Assembly (NCBI GenBank): GCA_012033335.1
Contig: JAAURB010000031.1
Coordinates: forward strand, 1 to 52,112
Length of the DNA stretch: 52,112 nucleotides
Direction of reading: 5' to 3'
Origin: Oscillatoriales cyanobacterium RM2_1_1
Lineage (GTDB): Bacteria > Cyanobacteriota > Cyanobacteriia > Cyanobacteriales > Microcoleaceae
The notes under the pieces are model-generated. The model made no database searches. It was given only the letters and a program-made list of their open reading frames with translations, and had not been told where the DNA came from. The position numbers and the translations under genes were made by a program. The first letter of the stretch is position 1; every line of letters begins with the position of its first letter. Positions 34,679 through 44,851 of this stretch are shown here, piece after piece.

Positions 34679-36225
34679 ATGCCTGTTCCTAGCTTGCCGA
34701 AATTTGCTGTTACAGAGTCTGTAAATGCCCCACAAGTTTTTGATGCTATTGTGATCGGTTCTGGCATTGGGGGGTTGGTGACAGCCACTCAACTTGCAGT
34801 TAAAGGTGCTTCTGTTCTGGTTTTGGAAAGTTACGTGATTCCGGGGGGAAGTTCTGGCTATTTTGAGCGAGAGGGCTACCGCTTCGATGCCGGTGCATCC
34901 ATGATCTTCGGGTTTGGCGACCAGGGAACCACAAATTTGCTCACCCGGGCTTTGCAAGCGGTAGATATTCAACTTGAAACCGTGGCTGACGCTGTTCAAG
35001 TTCACTATCATTTACCCGATAGCCTGGAGCTAAAAGTTCACCGGAACTATGAGAAATTTTTGCAAGAACTGATTCAGCATTTTCCCCATGAAGCCCAGGG
35101 AATTCGCAAATTCTACGGAGAATGCTGGAACGTTTTTGATTGTCTGAATGCGATGGAGTTGCTTTCCCTGGAGGAACCCCGCTATCTGATGCGAGTATTT
35201 TTCAACATCCGGGGGCCTGCTTAGGGTTGTTGCGATATTTGCCCCAGAATGTCGAGGATGTGGCCCGCTGGTATATCCATGATCCTCAACTGCTGAAGTT
35301 CATTGATATGGAATGCTACATCTGGTCAGTGGTTCCGGCGGCCCTAACGCCAATGATCAATGCCGGCATGGTATTTTCCGATCGCCACTATGGCGGAATC
35401 AACTATCCAAAAGGCGGCGTGGGTCAAATTGCCTTAAAGTTGGTAGAAGGTCTGGAACGGGCTGGAGGTCAAATTCGCTACAAGGCCAGGGTCAAGCAAG
35501 TTCTGATTGAACACGGTCAGGCTACGGGGGTTGAGCTGAATGATGGTACAGTCTATCGGGCCAGGCGAGTCATTTCCAATGCCACTCGCTGGGACACGTT
35601 TGGCAAGTTGGTGCCCCCTGAAAATATTCCGGGTTCAGAGCGCAAGTGGCAAAACCGCTATAAGAAATCCCCGAGTTTCCTCAGTATTCATGCTGGGGTT
35701 GATGCTGCGATTTTTCCTCCCGGCACAGAATGTCACCATATCTTGCTGGAAGACTGGAAGTCCATGGAAGATCCAGAAGGGACTGTTTTTGTTTCGATTC
35801 CAACGTTGCTTGATCCCAGCCTGGCTCCTGAGGGATATCACATTCTCCATACTTTTACCCCAACCTGGATAGAGGATTGGGAAGGGCTCTCGGAATCTGA
35901 GTACGAAGCCAGAAAAGAAGCGGCGGCCTGGCGGATCATTGATCGCTTGGAACGAATTTTTCCAGGACTCGATGCCGGATTAGATTACCTGGAAGTGGGT
36001 ACCGCGCGATCGCACCGACGATTTCTGAATCGACAGGACGGGACTTATGGGCCGATGCCCCGCCAGATCCTGCGGGGACTGCTAGGAATGCCCTTTAATC
36101 GCACGGCAATCTCTGGACTTTATTGCGTGGGGGACAGTACATTCCCCGGTCAAGGATTAAATGCTGTGGCCTTTTCTGGCTTCGCCTGTGCCCATCGGAT
36201 TGCAGTGGATTTGGGTTTGGTCTAG
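34679..36225 (+). pseudogene. crtH: Prolycopene/carotenoid isomerase CrtH, one frameshift
   Basis: Together the two frames give 515 aa, the usual CrtISO length. The N-terminal FAD motif is [21 protein letters not shown]; the C-terminal FAD contact is [20 protein letters not shown]. CrtH converts poly-cis lycopene to the all-trans form and is needed for beta-carotene in the dark. The frame breaks in the T5 run at 35198-35202: adding one T restores [14 protein letters not shown]. The sequence is otherwise well conserved, arguing for sequencing error or very recent mutation. Confidence 0.85.
35198..35202 (+). other. Frameshift site in crtH (T5)
   Basis: One missing T in this run explains the switch from the upstream frame to the frame of the C-terminal two-thirds. 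Confidence 0.85.
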
Positions 36226-36390
36226 GTCTAGTTCGGTCTGGTGCAGGTTGAGTTTCGGGCTAGGTTTCAGGCTGTTTAACCGACTAGGTTTTATCAGCAT
36301 TTATGTCGTCCTGTACTAATAATGATTTTGACTTCACCTGAAGGATAATGTTGATCTAAAGTAGATTCAACTAGAGGCATTAAAACCAGA

Positions 36391-37632
36391 GTGACATTGA
36401 ATTCAGACCATTCCTCAGGGTCAGAAATCAACCGTTCTAGAGATTACGCTTGGCCCCTTTGGCCAGTTTTGCCGCTGTATCCTCGGGGCAACCGCAAAAC
36501 CCTGCTTCGGGAAGTGGTTCCCAATCTGGTGTGGACGTTTGATCAGATTCAGGGCATTTTCTATGTGGTGGTGCCGATTCGGATGACGGTGGTCAAATTG
36601 GAGGGGGGAGGATTGCTAGTTTATGCTCCTGTAGCTCCGACCAACGAATGCATTTGTCTGATGAATCAATTGGTCGAAGCCCATGGGAAAGTTCAATACA
36701 TTATTCTACCCACCACTTCTGGCCTGGAACACAAGATATTTGTTGGCCCCTTTGCCCGACGATTTCCTGAGGCAGAGGTGTTTATTGCCCCGGGTCAATG
36801 GAGTTTTCCGGTGAATTTGCCCTTGAGTTGGTTGGGGTTTCCAGGCCGACGGACGCGAGTTCTGCCCCTAGATAGTCGCCAAACCCCCTTTGCCAACCAG
36901 TTCAACTATGAAATTCTGGGGCCCATTAACCTGGGCCTGGGGCAGTTTTCAGAGGTGGCTTTTCTGGATCGGCGATCGCATACCTTGCTGCTGACGGATA
37001 CTTTGATTTCTATTCCAGCGGAACCTCCGGCTATTGTTCAGCTCGATCCCTATCCGCTGCTATTCCACGCCCGAGATGCAGCCGCCGATCCCATGATTGA
37101 TACCCCAGCCCAGCGTCTCAAGGGTTGGCAGCGGATTTGTTTATTTGCGGCCTATTTTCAGCCTGGGGCTTTAGGATCAAAGATTGATTGGGCTCAGGTA
37201 CTGCGGATGGCTAGGGATTCCCAAGACAAATCGGCCCGCAATTATTTCGGGTTGTTCCCCTTCAAATGGCAGCCGGATTGGCAGGATTCCTTTGAGTGCC
37301 TCAGGGGGGAAGGTCGTCTGTTGGTTGCGCCGGTGTTGCAAAGTCTAATTTTGAATCGAGCCTTTGAAGAAACGTCCCGCTGGGCTGGTACAATAGAAAA
37401 TTGGAGTTTTGAGCGCGTGGTGTCCTGTCATTTTGACTCCCCCATCGTGCCCAAATCTGATGAGTTCAAGCAAGCTTTTGCTTTACTCCAGCCGCAATAT
37501 CCGGATGCATCTGACCTGCTTAGAAATTGTGATTATTCTTTACCTGAAGCAGACTTGCAACTTCTGAGAAAACTTGAGGTTGTCTTAAGTCGATGGGGGA
37601 TACTCATCCCTCCTCAGGATAGAACTCGGTAA
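36391..37632 (+). CDS. DUF4336 family protein (metallo-beta-lactamase-like)
   Basis: A 413-aa protein starting at GTG 36391. The N-terminal half has the DUF4336 pattern: WTFDQIQGIFYVVVPIRMTV, then VQYIILPTTSGLEHKIFVGP and FPEAEVFIAPGQWSFPVN, which mimics the metallo-beta-lactamase fold, with HxxH-like motifs reduced. Conserved in cyanobacteria and algae; a role near photosynthesis has been suggested but is not shown by sequence. The spacing to the next gene (27 bp) suggests co-transcription. Confidence 0.75.
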   Translation: MTLNSDHSSGSEINRSRDYAWPLWPVLPLYPRGNRKTLLREVVPNLVWTFDQIQGIFYVVVPIRMTVVKLEGGGLLVYAPVAPTNECICLMNQLVEAHGKVQYIILPTTSGLEHKIFVGPFARRFPEAEVFIAPGQWSFPVNLPLSWLGFPGRRTRVLPLDSRQTPFANQFNYEILGPINLGLGQFSEVAFLDRRSHTLLLTDTLISIPAEPPAIVQLDPYPLLFHARDAAADPMIDTPAQRLKGWQRICLFAAYFQPGALGSKIDWAQVLRMARDSQDKSARNYFGLFPFKWQPDWQDSFECLRGEGRLLVAPVLQSLILNRAFEETSRWAGTIENWSFERVVSCHFDSPIVPKSDEFKQAFALLQPQYPDASDLLRNCDYSLPEADLQLLRKLEVVLSRWGILIPPQDRTR

Positions 37633-37659
37633 CTTTCCATCAGACTGTGTGTTACGTTT

Positions 37660-38868
37660 ATGGCTAATTTTGGGTTCGGAGTTCCAGGGAACTGGAAACT
37701 GGGGCATCTTTTACGCAAAAAAGGGTTGATTGGTTTATGTTTGCTTTCTTGGATAGTCGTTAGCGGCATTCATGGCTTGACTCTAGCAGTGGCCCAATTC
37801 CCTCGGGCAGAAATTCGGGGGGTGTGGATGACCACGAATGACAGTGATATTTTTCGCGATCACAACCGGTTAGCGGGGGTCGTTGGCCAGCTGGCTCAGT
37901 TGAATTTTAATACTATTTATCCTGTTGTCTGGAATGCTGGCTATGCTCTTTACCCCAGTGCTGTCGTACAAAATGCTGGAATTCAGCATTTTACCTATCG
38001 GGGATTTCAGGGGCAAGATGTGCTGGCGGATGTGATTGCTCAAGCCCATCGCCACGGATTACTGGCAATTCCCTGGTTTGAGTTTGGCTTCATGGCCCCG
38101 CCCACTTCAGAATTAGCCTTGCAACACCCGGACTGGCTAACGCAAAAGCGCGATGGCAGTTTGACCTCAATCAGTGCCGCAGGAGAGGTGGTCTGGCTGA
38201 ACCCGTTCCATCCCCAGGCTCAGAAATTCATCGCAGATTTGGTGTTAGAGATTATCACTCAATACGATGCCGACGGGATTCAGTTCGATGATCACATGAG
38301 CTTGCCCAACGAGTTTGGCTATGATTCCTATACCATTGGCCTCTATCGCCAGGAAACCTCAAATGCTCCGCCTGTAGACGCTGAAGACCCAGCCTGGGTA
38401 AAGTGGCGGGCGAATAAAATTACAACCTTCATGGTCAACTTGCAAAAAGCGGTAAAAGCCAGGAAACCTCGGGCCATTTTTTCCATCGCCCCCAACTACT
38501 ATAGCTTTGCCTATAAGCTACAACTTCAAGATTGGTTGGCCTGGCTGCGGCAGGGAATCATTGACGAGCTGGTGGTACAACTCTATCGCTCAAACTTGCA
38601 GAGCTTTACAGATAAGCTACTGCGGACGGAAATGCAAGAAGCCCAACAAAAAATTCCCACCGCCGTTGGGATTATGGCGGGCCTGCGCAATAGCCCAGCT
38701 CCGATGCGGCAAATCCAATCCCAGGTTCAGGCAGCCCGCAGTCGAGGCTTGGGAACGGTATTCTTCTATTATGAAAGCCTCTGGGATTATGCCCCAGAAT
38801 CGGTAGCAGAGCGACAGTCTGGCTTTCAAGTCCTGTTTCCCCGTCCGGCGTCACGGACTCAGATTTGA
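37660..38868 (+). CDS. Secreted GHL10 family hydrolase-like protein
   Basis: A 402-aa paralogue of the C-terminal domain of the 4602-6332 protein. It has an N-terminal signal peptide/membrane segment (GLIGLCLLSWIVVSGIHGLT) and then the domain from AEIRGVWMTTNDSD. The matching motifs PWFEFGFMAPP, GIQFDDHMSLP and QDWLAWLRQGIIDELVVQLY are present. No SLH domains. It would act outside the cytoplasmic membrane on a glycan that is not identified. Confidence 0.85.
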   Translation: MANFGFGVPGNWKLGHLLRKKGLIGLCLLSWIVVSGIHGLTLAVAQFPRAEIRGVWMTTNDSDIFRDHNRLAGVVGQLAQLNFNTIYPVVWNAGYALYPSAVVQNAGIQHFTYRGFQGQDVLADVIAQAHRHGLLAIPWFEFGFMAPPTSELALQHPDWLTQKRDGSLTSISAAGEVVWLNPFHPQAQKFIADLVLEIITQYDADGIQFDDHMSLPNEFGYDSYTIGLYRQETSNAPPVDAEDPAWVKWRANKITTFMVNLQKAVKARKPRAIFSIAPNYYSFAYKLQLQDWLAWLRQGIIDELVVQLYRSNLQSFTDKLLRTEMQEAQQKIPTAVGIMAGLRNSPAPMRQIQSQVQAARSRGLGTVFFYYESLWDYAPESVAERQSGFQVLFPRPASRTQI

Positions 38869-39037
38869 TCGGGGATTTGACCCTACCGCTTGAATCAGTG
38901 GCTTATTGCATCTGCTGACTAACCCAGCCATAATTTTTCTGGAGTAAACCTTCAGGAATTGCCAGACATAGGCTATTTTTGTATGGAGTGTATGACAATT
39001 CGTGGATCACTCTAGATGGGTTCTGGAGGATAGATGA

Positions 39038-40365
39038 ATGCAGCGGTTACGGAGTCGCGCCTTTGAGATTTTAAGTACGGAAGTCAATCAGTACGGTCAG
39101 GAAGATTTTGTCAGCGAAGTCGGACGAAAAATCGTCATGCAACGGCTAGAAAAGCTGCGATCGCAACCCGGAGACCCTTTATCCTTTGACGAGTTGCGGG
39201 AGGTTGTCACGGATCAGTTTCCTGATTTTAATGAGGACATCCTCAGACGTACCGCCCAGATCAATTGTCCGGTCAAAGCTACCCCCTGGGTTTTGTGGGG
39301 CAGTATGACGTTGCTGACGGTCTGTGGGGCTGTTTGGATTGCCAATCTACCCTTTGCTCTAATTCGAGAACCCGTCACCCGGTACGCCTCAATTCTATTG
39401 CTGCCGACCCACATCAAAACTGATCGTGATTATCAGCAAGCTATGGCACTGCTGAATCAAGTCGAACAGCAGCTTCAACAGCCAGAACCCGACCCAAAGT
39501 TAGACTCGATGGAGCAACGATTGCAGGAAACGAGCCAGCTCTTAAACGATTTACCCAAGAGTGCCCTAGGGAGTTATCCCAAGCTGTACTGCGCCGTCAC
39601 CCGCTGTGATTGGACGTTTACCCCCCAGGAATACCAGGTGATCGAGAGCAAACTCGAGCAACTTCAAGCCAGAGTTCTACAGGAACAGCAAGCCCAAACC
39701 CAACTACAGCAAGCCCAAACCGGGTTGACATCAGCCCAGAAGCAGTATCAAGACTCCACCTCTAACACAACCCGAAGTCAAGCAATTGTAGACTGGCAAC
39801 AAGCCCTTGACCAGTTGCAGAAGATTCCTCCAGGAACCCGGGCTGGTCAAACTGCTCAACAATTGCATCCCGTAGCCCAGCAAACGTTTCAGACCACCCT
39901 GAATACAACCTCTCAAACCCAAAACATCAACGCTCTGATTCTAGTGGCCCAACAATACGCCCTCAAGGCTTCTACCCTGGCTCAAAACCCCCCTCATCCA
40001 GAGGCCAAATGGCAACAGCGATCGCCTTTTGGAAAGAGGCAATCATCCAGCTCGAGCGGGTCTCCTCTGATAGTCCAGGCTACTCAGCCGCTCAAACTAA
40101 GTTACGGGAATATCAGGCCAATCTCAACGATCTCGAAGTCAGGCTTCAGGAAGAACTCAATGCCGTCAAAACCGTTAAAACGGCGGAGCAAATGATTGCT
40201 GAATGGCGAGAACTGGCTCGTTCAAAGGATCCCAATATCAGAACATTGAGGCGCAAGCTCAATCAAATTACCGATACCCTGGAAAACATTGAAGCGGGAA
40301 CAACCGTCACTGACAAAGCCCAGGATTTGCTCCGGGCAGCCCGCTATACTCAAAGTCAACTGTAA
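39038..40365 (+). pseudogene. Single-span coiled-coil hypothetical protein, one frameshift
   Basis: A cyanobacterial protein of unknown function, 442 aa when joined. It starts at ATG 39038 after GGAGGA. Residues 1-80 are soluble, then one membrane helix (VLWGSMTLLTVCGAVWIANL), then Gln/Leu-rich helices with W-x-x-A-x-x-x-L repeats (DWQQALDQLQKIPPGT, FWKEAIIQLERVSSDS). Frame changes near 40013-40016, where one A seems to be missing in CAACAG. After correction the repeat reading continues (FWKEAIIQLERV). Confidence 0.7.
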
Positions 40366-40433
40366 TATCAATATTTACGTACAATTTCTCAATCTTATAA
40401 TTTCTCTTGGTAACCCCATCCCATCCTATTCCT

Positions 40434-41636
40434 ATGACCCTTGCTCCCCTAAGCTGGCCAGAATTAGAAGCCCTGACCGATTTCCAGATTGACCCTGTGC
40501 ATGGCCCTACAAATCCTCAAGCCCGTCTCCGGCTATTTGGTCAGAGCGAATCCGAGGTGCGGGTAACTCTGTATCGAGACAACCATGCTTGGTGTCCCTA
40601 TTGCCAGAAAATCTGGTTGTGGCTGGAGGAAAAACAAATTCCCTATCGAATTGAGAAAGTCACGATGTTTTGCTACGGCCAGAAAGAAGACTGGTACAAA
40701 CGCAAAGTTCCATCGGGAATGTTACCCGCTGTAGAACTTGATGGCCAGATTATTACCGAAAGCGATGATATTTTGATCGCCCTGGAAACAGTCTATGGCC
40801 CTTTGAAATGGGGAATGAAAGATTCCAGGGTACTGCCCCTCAGACAACTAGAACGCCTGCTGTTTAGGGTCTGGTGTAGCTGGCTATGCTATCCCACCCG
40901 TTCCCCTCGACAGGAACAGGGCAATCGCGAACAATTTACTGGAGTAGTCGCCAGGGTTGAGGGGGCTCTCAGTTCTACCCCTAGCCCCTATTTCTTGGAG
41001 GAGTTTAGCACCGCTGATGTGATCTTTACCCCCTATGTGGAACGGATGAATGCCAGCCTTTACTACTACAAAGGGTATTCCTTGCGAGAACAAAACCCCT
41101 ATCTATCCGCCTGGTTTGATGGGATGGAAAGCCGACTGACCTATCGGGGTACTCAGAGCGACTTTCACACCCATGCTCATGACTTGCCTCCCCAGATGGG
41201 AGGATGTTGGAGCAATGGAGAACCTCAGGCCCAGATCAATCAGGAACGGGTTGATTATGGCCCCTGGTTTGGCTTGCCCGATGTTCGGTATCCGGAACCT
41301 GCAAGCTCCCGGATTGAAGCCCTGCAGCGAGTCCTCAAGCACCGTCGCAATATTATTCGCGTTAATCCCACTGAGGATCAATTGTTTGATCAAGCCCTGC
41401 GTTGTGCCCTGACCTCAATGATGCAGGGAGAGGAATGTATCCCACCGCCGGGTTCTGATGTTGCCCTGCGGTATCTGCGGGATCGGATCAATGTGCCCCG
41501 AGATATGTCGATTTATGCCGCCAAGCGTCTGAGGCAAGCCCTGGAGCAAACAGCAAGTCTAGCGGGCGATCGCCAAGGGCCTCCGATTCCGCTACAACAT
41601 CGCCGAGATCAGGATCCTGTTGAGTTTGTTAGTTGA
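40434..41636 (+). CDS. Glutathione S-transferase-like protein
   Basis: About 400 aa. The thioredoxin-like N-terminal domain carries the redox motif CPYC in [17 protein letters not shown] and the cis-Pro loop [13 protein letters not shown]. The C-terminal helical domain ([19 protein letters not shown], then [17 protein letters not shown]) is of GST type, and there is a further C-terminal extension. Proteins of this long type in cyanobacteria and chloroplasts are uncharacterised. The ATG at 40434 is chosen over the upstream open frame. Confidence 0.85.
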   Translation: MTLAPLSWPELEALTDFQIDPVHGPTNPQARLRLFGQSESEVRVTLYRDNHAWCPYCQKIWLWLEEKQIPYRIEKVTMFCYGQKEDWYKRKVPSGMLPAVELDGQIITESDDILIALETVYGPLKWGMKDSRVLPLRQLERLLFRVWCSWLCYPTRSPRQEQGNREQFTGVVARVEGALSSTPSPYFLEEFSTADVIFTPYVERMNASLYYYKGYSLREQNPYLSAWFDGMESRLTYRGTQSDFHTHAHDLPPQMGGCWSNGEPQAQINQERVDYGPWFGLPDVRYPEPASSRIEALQRVLKHRRNIIRVNPTEDQLFDQALRCALTSMMQGEECIPPPGSDVALRYLRDRINVPRDMSIYAAKRLRQALEQTASLAGDRQGPPIPLQHRRDQDPVEFVS

Positions 41637-41667
41637 GTCAGTTGAGTTTTCCAATTGCTGATCAAAG

Positions 41668-42021
41668 TCAAATCGGCGTGTAATCCAAACATTCAGAGCA
41701 ACAGCCTTGGGGATTGATCGCACATCGAACCCACTCAGATCGAGCATTGTAGGCACAACTACTGTCCCCTAGCACCCATCGACCGCCAAAGAAACTATAT
41801 TCCCTAGGGCGACAGGCAGATTGTACATAGAGGCTAATTTTAGCCAGGGAGTAGCGACCGAATTTGAGTTGATAGCGATGATGACGCTCTAGAACCAGAT
41901 AGGTCTGACCGTCCCAGTTCAGATAGTGACCTGGTTGAGGTGACCCATCAAGAACGGCAAGACCCAGGGATTGTTGGGGATGGGCCAGAATTACCTCGGT
42001 TGGCAGGGACTTTTGCTCCAT
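41668..42021 (-). CDS. DUF6464-like small protein
   Basis: About 117 aa, starting at ATG 42021 (MEQKSLPTEVILAHPQQSLG). The C-terminus has a Cys cluster, RCAINPQGCCSECLDYTP, probably metal binding. The middle FGRYSLAKISLYVQ is conserved. A cyanobacteria-specific family; the name DUF6464 is from memory. Function unknown. Confidence 0.65.
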   Translation of the reverse strand: MEQKSLPTEVILAHPQQSLGLAVLDGSPQPGHYLNWDGQTYLVLERHHRYQLKFGRYSLAKISLYVQSACRPREYSFFGGRWVLGDSSCAYNARSEWVRCAINPQGCCSECLDYTPI

Positions 42022-42052
42022 GTTAGCGAATAGTAAAACCTGACAAAGAAAC

Positions 42053-42076
42053 AAGGGCAACTCACCAGTTGCCCTT
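42053..42076 (-). terminator. Hairpin downstream of the second RTX gene
   Basis: AAGGGCAACT-CACC-AGTTGCCCTT is a perfect 10-bp stem, 48 bp beyond the RTX stop on the minus strand and followed there by a T-rich stretch (GTTTCTTTG). Beside it are two exact 15-bp copies of CTAGATTACATCAAG (42077-42106). Confidence 0.65.
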
Positions 42077-42106
42077 CTAGATTACATCAAGCTAGATTAC
42101 ATCAAG
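42077..42106. repeat. Exact 15-bp tandem duplication
   Basis: CTAGATTACATCAAG occurs twice in a row, between the hairpin and the RTX stop codon. Confidence 0.85.
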
Positions 42107-42123
42107 GATAACTGAGCTATTGC

Positions 42124-43029
42124 TTAGAACAACTCAAATTCACCTGTGGTAATATCTGGGACTTCCGCGAAGGTTGTAACCAATTCACCTTCGAAGTAGA
42201 GCTCACCAGTTTCCCGGACGTAAACCAGAGGAGTATCAGCATCACCCCGTTGAGACTCGGCATCAACAGCCGTGAATTCGCTGTCCTCTACACTTGCACC
42301 TAGGGATGCAAAGACATCACCAACCAAAAGAATCTTGTCAGTTCCAGCTTCGAAGCCAATCACCGTATCCGCATCATCGGCCCCAGCATAGCTAAAGCCA
42401 AAGGCATCGGTACCCCCTGCAGTATCCTCTAAGCGGTCGTTGCCCTTGTCACCAAACAGAGTGTCATTGCCACTGCCACCTTGAATCGTGTCAGCGCCTT
42501 GACCACCATAGATGACATCATTGCCAGCGCCACCTTGGAGCAGGTCAGCGTCCTGGTTACCGAAGATCAGATCATCTCCATCGTCGCCGCTGATGCTATC
42601 TGCACCAGCACCACCGAAGATGGTGTCTGCACCAGCACCACCTGCAACAACATCATCTCCATCACCGGCTTCGATTCTATCGTCGCCTTCACCCCCGAAG
42701 ATGAGGTCATTTCCTTGACCCCCAAAAATCTGATCATTGCCGGCTCCACCGAAAACGGTGTCCGCCCCTTCTCCAGCGGCAATCACATCATCACCGGAGC
42801 CACCTAAAATTGAGTCATTACCCCCCGCCGCCGTGATCTCAATTCCAGTTGTGGCACTGGAAAAAGACAGAATATCAGCTCCATCTGTACCAAAAACTTG
42901 AGTAGGAGCGATTCCTGGCTGAGAGCTCTGAGAATTAGAAAACTGAACACTACTTGCACCAGGAGGTGGCAGAAGGATTGTGCCTCCACCATCGAAAACT
43001 GGAGCAATAGGGCTAGGTACCTGTGACAT
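42124..43029 (-). CDS. RTX-type calcium-binding protein
   Basis: A 301-aa protein. The N-terminal 60 residues are non-repetitive and Pro/Gly-rich. Residues 60-200 contain about fifteen RTX nonapeptides (GGAGNDQIFGGQGNDLIFGG), forming a calcium-loaded beta-roll. The C-terminal 80 residues (DKILLVGDVFASLGA, TTFAEVPDITTGEFELF) resemble the secretion-linked end of cyanobacterial RTX proteins. No type I exporter is nearby. Related to the 3414-4418 protein but not a close copy. Confidence 0.88.
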   Translation of the reverse strand: MSQVPSPIAPVFDGGGTILLPPPGASSVQFSNSQSSQPGIAPTQVFGTDGADILSFSSATTGIEITAAGGNDSILGGSGDDVIAAGEGADTVFGGAGNDQIFGGQGNDLIFGGEGDDRIEAGDGDDVVAGGAGADTIFGGAGADSISGDDGDDLIFGNQDADLLQGGAGNDVIYGGQGADTIQGGSGNDTLFGDKGNDRLEDTAGGTDAFGFSYAGADDADTVIGFEAGTDKILLVGDVFASLGASVEDSEFTAVDAESQRGDADTPLVYVRETGELYFEGELVTTFAEVPDITTGEFELF

Positions 43030-43811
43030 AGTTCCTCCTCACGAGAAGTTTACTTAAAAAAAACTGCAACATTGGGATTCTACACTAGGAGTCGAGACAT
43101 CCGGTAGATTTCTCTACGACTTGGCCTCGGGATTGTGAAAACAATAATTTATTGCTACGAGCTAGCAACTAATCTAGCGGACATTTTGACCAAGTGACAA
43201 CCGGGTAAACTCGGAGACTGGGCAAATGATAACCGCAAGTTAATGACTAGACCTTTAGCTCCAATTTCATCGTTCCACTAGCATCACACCATCTATACAA
43301 TCTGAATAAAAACTAGTGTTCTACTGAATCTGCAAAAATTCTGTATAAGAATAGCAGAAATATGGCAGAAACTTCAAGAAACCAGTATCTTTTTTACAGA
43401 AAAACATCAACGATGCCAGGTTCAGAACTTGAATTTGGTTTCTAAACTACAAGGGCTGCAGTCCTGTAGATATCAAAAAAAGTATCAACTTTAATGGGCA
43501 GTCAAGCGACTGGTATAGATACTGGCTTAGCTGATCTATTTGTTCAAACTGGACTCCTGAGAGCGCCTGTGATTCAACAAATAGACTGACAATTTAGAGT
43601 AAAGGGTTCAGCTCTTAGAGTCAGGACTCTATCAATGGCAAAAGTTCCTAGTCCAAGCAAAAAAATTTATAGAGCTTGTTTTTAGAACCTCCATAGATCT
43701 GCTAAGTGCCGACTAAAGCTGATATTTGGGTAGCTCTGCCTTAAGGTACCATGCTTTATCCCCCAGCGCTGAGTTGATCGCTGAATTAAGATTCAGGCAA
43801 TTAAGCTTCAG
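43030..43811. other. 782-bp gap without a visible gene
   Basis: I see no gene or RNA here. It lies between the RTX gene and IS copy 2. A minus-strand reading from 43811 (LKLNCLNLNSAINSALGDKA) ends at a stop after about 32 codons and is not recognisable. Confidence 0.45.
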
Positions 43812-44221
43812 GGTTGTGCATCAAACTATTGTTGGATACTTTTCCAGATCCTGCCAAGTCCAAGGAACTGTAGCGAGCCCAGCTCTTTGAGCAGCAGTTG
43901 TTTTCAATCGAGAATGCTGCCCAATCCAATTGAAATAGCTGACAACTAGTCGAGTCGTCACTTTTGTTTGTTCCCACAACTTACCCAACTTATTTTGGCG
44001 TCGGTGCTATCTACCCGTCTGTTGTCTGACAATGGATAAGGTATCGAAGCTTTCGCAGAAGGTGCGTTTACATTCTGGACACCAGTAGCGTTGATTTCCA
44101 TTAGGCTGTTTTCCATGCTTGTGAGTCTTGGGATGACCTCAGAGCTTACATTCCATCACTTGATTTACTGAATTTCTGATTTCTTACTCTATACAGACTC
44201 ACATTCCTTTGACGCACAACC
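43812..44221 (-). mobile_element. IS1-like element remnant (copy 2)
   Basis: A 410-bp degenerate insertion sequence bounded by GGTTGTGCATCAAA and TTTGACGCACAACC, a 14-bp inverted repeat with one mismatch. It contains a transposase pseudogene. Its left 72 bp equal copy 1 (31055-31126) in reverse. The right flank AAACGAGT (44222-44229) is the reverse complement of the right flank of copy 1. Confidence 0.85.
43821..44156 (-). pseudogene. IS1-like transposase, internally deleted
   Basis: The N-terminal zinc finger is readable (GKQPNGNQRYWCPECKRTFC, ESFDTLSIV), preceded by CKL and an in-frame TGA where the second Cys of the first pair is expected. A stop follows RQQTGR. The frame then resumes with LWEQTKVTTRLVVSYFNWIG and ends AGLATVPWTWQDLEKYPTIV. 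The catalytic middle of the protein is missing. The start is ATG 44156. Confidence 0.8.
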
Positions 44222-44260
44222 AAACGAGTCTGTAAAACGAGTCAAAGGTCAGATTTCTAC

Positions 44261-44569
44261 CTAACCCTTGCCGCCATAGTAAAAAGCAATTTCTTTCTCT
44301 TTCAGGGGGGCAAAATCTGCCGCCAATAGCATCTGATTGAGTTCGGCTTGGGGAATGTGCTTTGCGCCAATCCGGACAATCCGCGATCGCATCGTGTTGG
44401 TCACGCCGCTTCGCTGACGACCTGCCTCCAGAGCCATCACTTGATGGTAGAGATCAAGTTTCTCAGATGGGATCGGGGAGCCATCAAAGTCAATGCCCTG
44501 GGCGATCGCCACGTCAATAGCATCTGCCCCCAGGGTGTTTGAAGAATCAGGATTTGTGACGGAAACCAT
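44261..44569 (-). CDS. Small conserved cyanobacterial protein (DUF4090-like)
   Basis: A 102-aa protein with the highly conserved core AIAQGIDFDGSPIPSEKL, GVTNTMRSRIVRIGAKHIPQ and APLKEKEIAFYYG. I recognise it as a widespread, cyanobacteria-only family (DUF4090, from memory), with no assigned activity. The start is ATG 44569. It lies 39 bp outside the right end of IS copy 2. Confidence 0.7.
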   Translation of the reverse strand: MVSVTNPDSSNTLGADAIDVAIAQGIDFDGSPIPSEKLDLYHQVMALEAGRQRSGVTNTMRSRIVRIGAKHIPQAELNQMLLAADFAPLKEKEIAFYYGGKG

Positions 44570-44851
44570 AGTAGTTTTCAGGTTTGCTGTTTTAGCAGGA
44601 ACTCCAGTAAAGCCAATATACCAGAACCTGGAACCGCCCTGGCAAATCGTCCAGAATATAAAGATTCATTAACAAGACCAAGAATTTCTCAGAATTCAAA
44701 TAGACGGATTAATCCCGTTTGGCCTGAATTTAGAAGGTTTTACTACTCAATAAGTACTTATACTTAAATTAAAAATAAATGGAATTTTTCATAATTTTTG
44801 ATAAGATTCAATACAAATAGCTTTTTTGAATGAGGCGAATAGGAGATTTTT

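Noticed and set aside
42481-42807. Plus-strand open frames across the RTX gene
   Set aside because: They arise from the repetitive RTX coding sequence on the minus strand; the peptides show no family features.
43030-43811. Remainder of the integrase relocated by the inversion
   Set aside because: The minus-strand reading adjacent to IS copy 2 was examined for integrase catalytic motifs; none were found and stops are frequent.
31055-44221. Composite transposon made of two IS copies flanking 12.7 kb
   Set aside because: The matching flanks are the right side of copy 1 and the right side of copy 2, as reverse complements. A composite transposon would match the left flank of copy 1 with the right flank of copy 2. 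Copy 1 also lacks its outer end.
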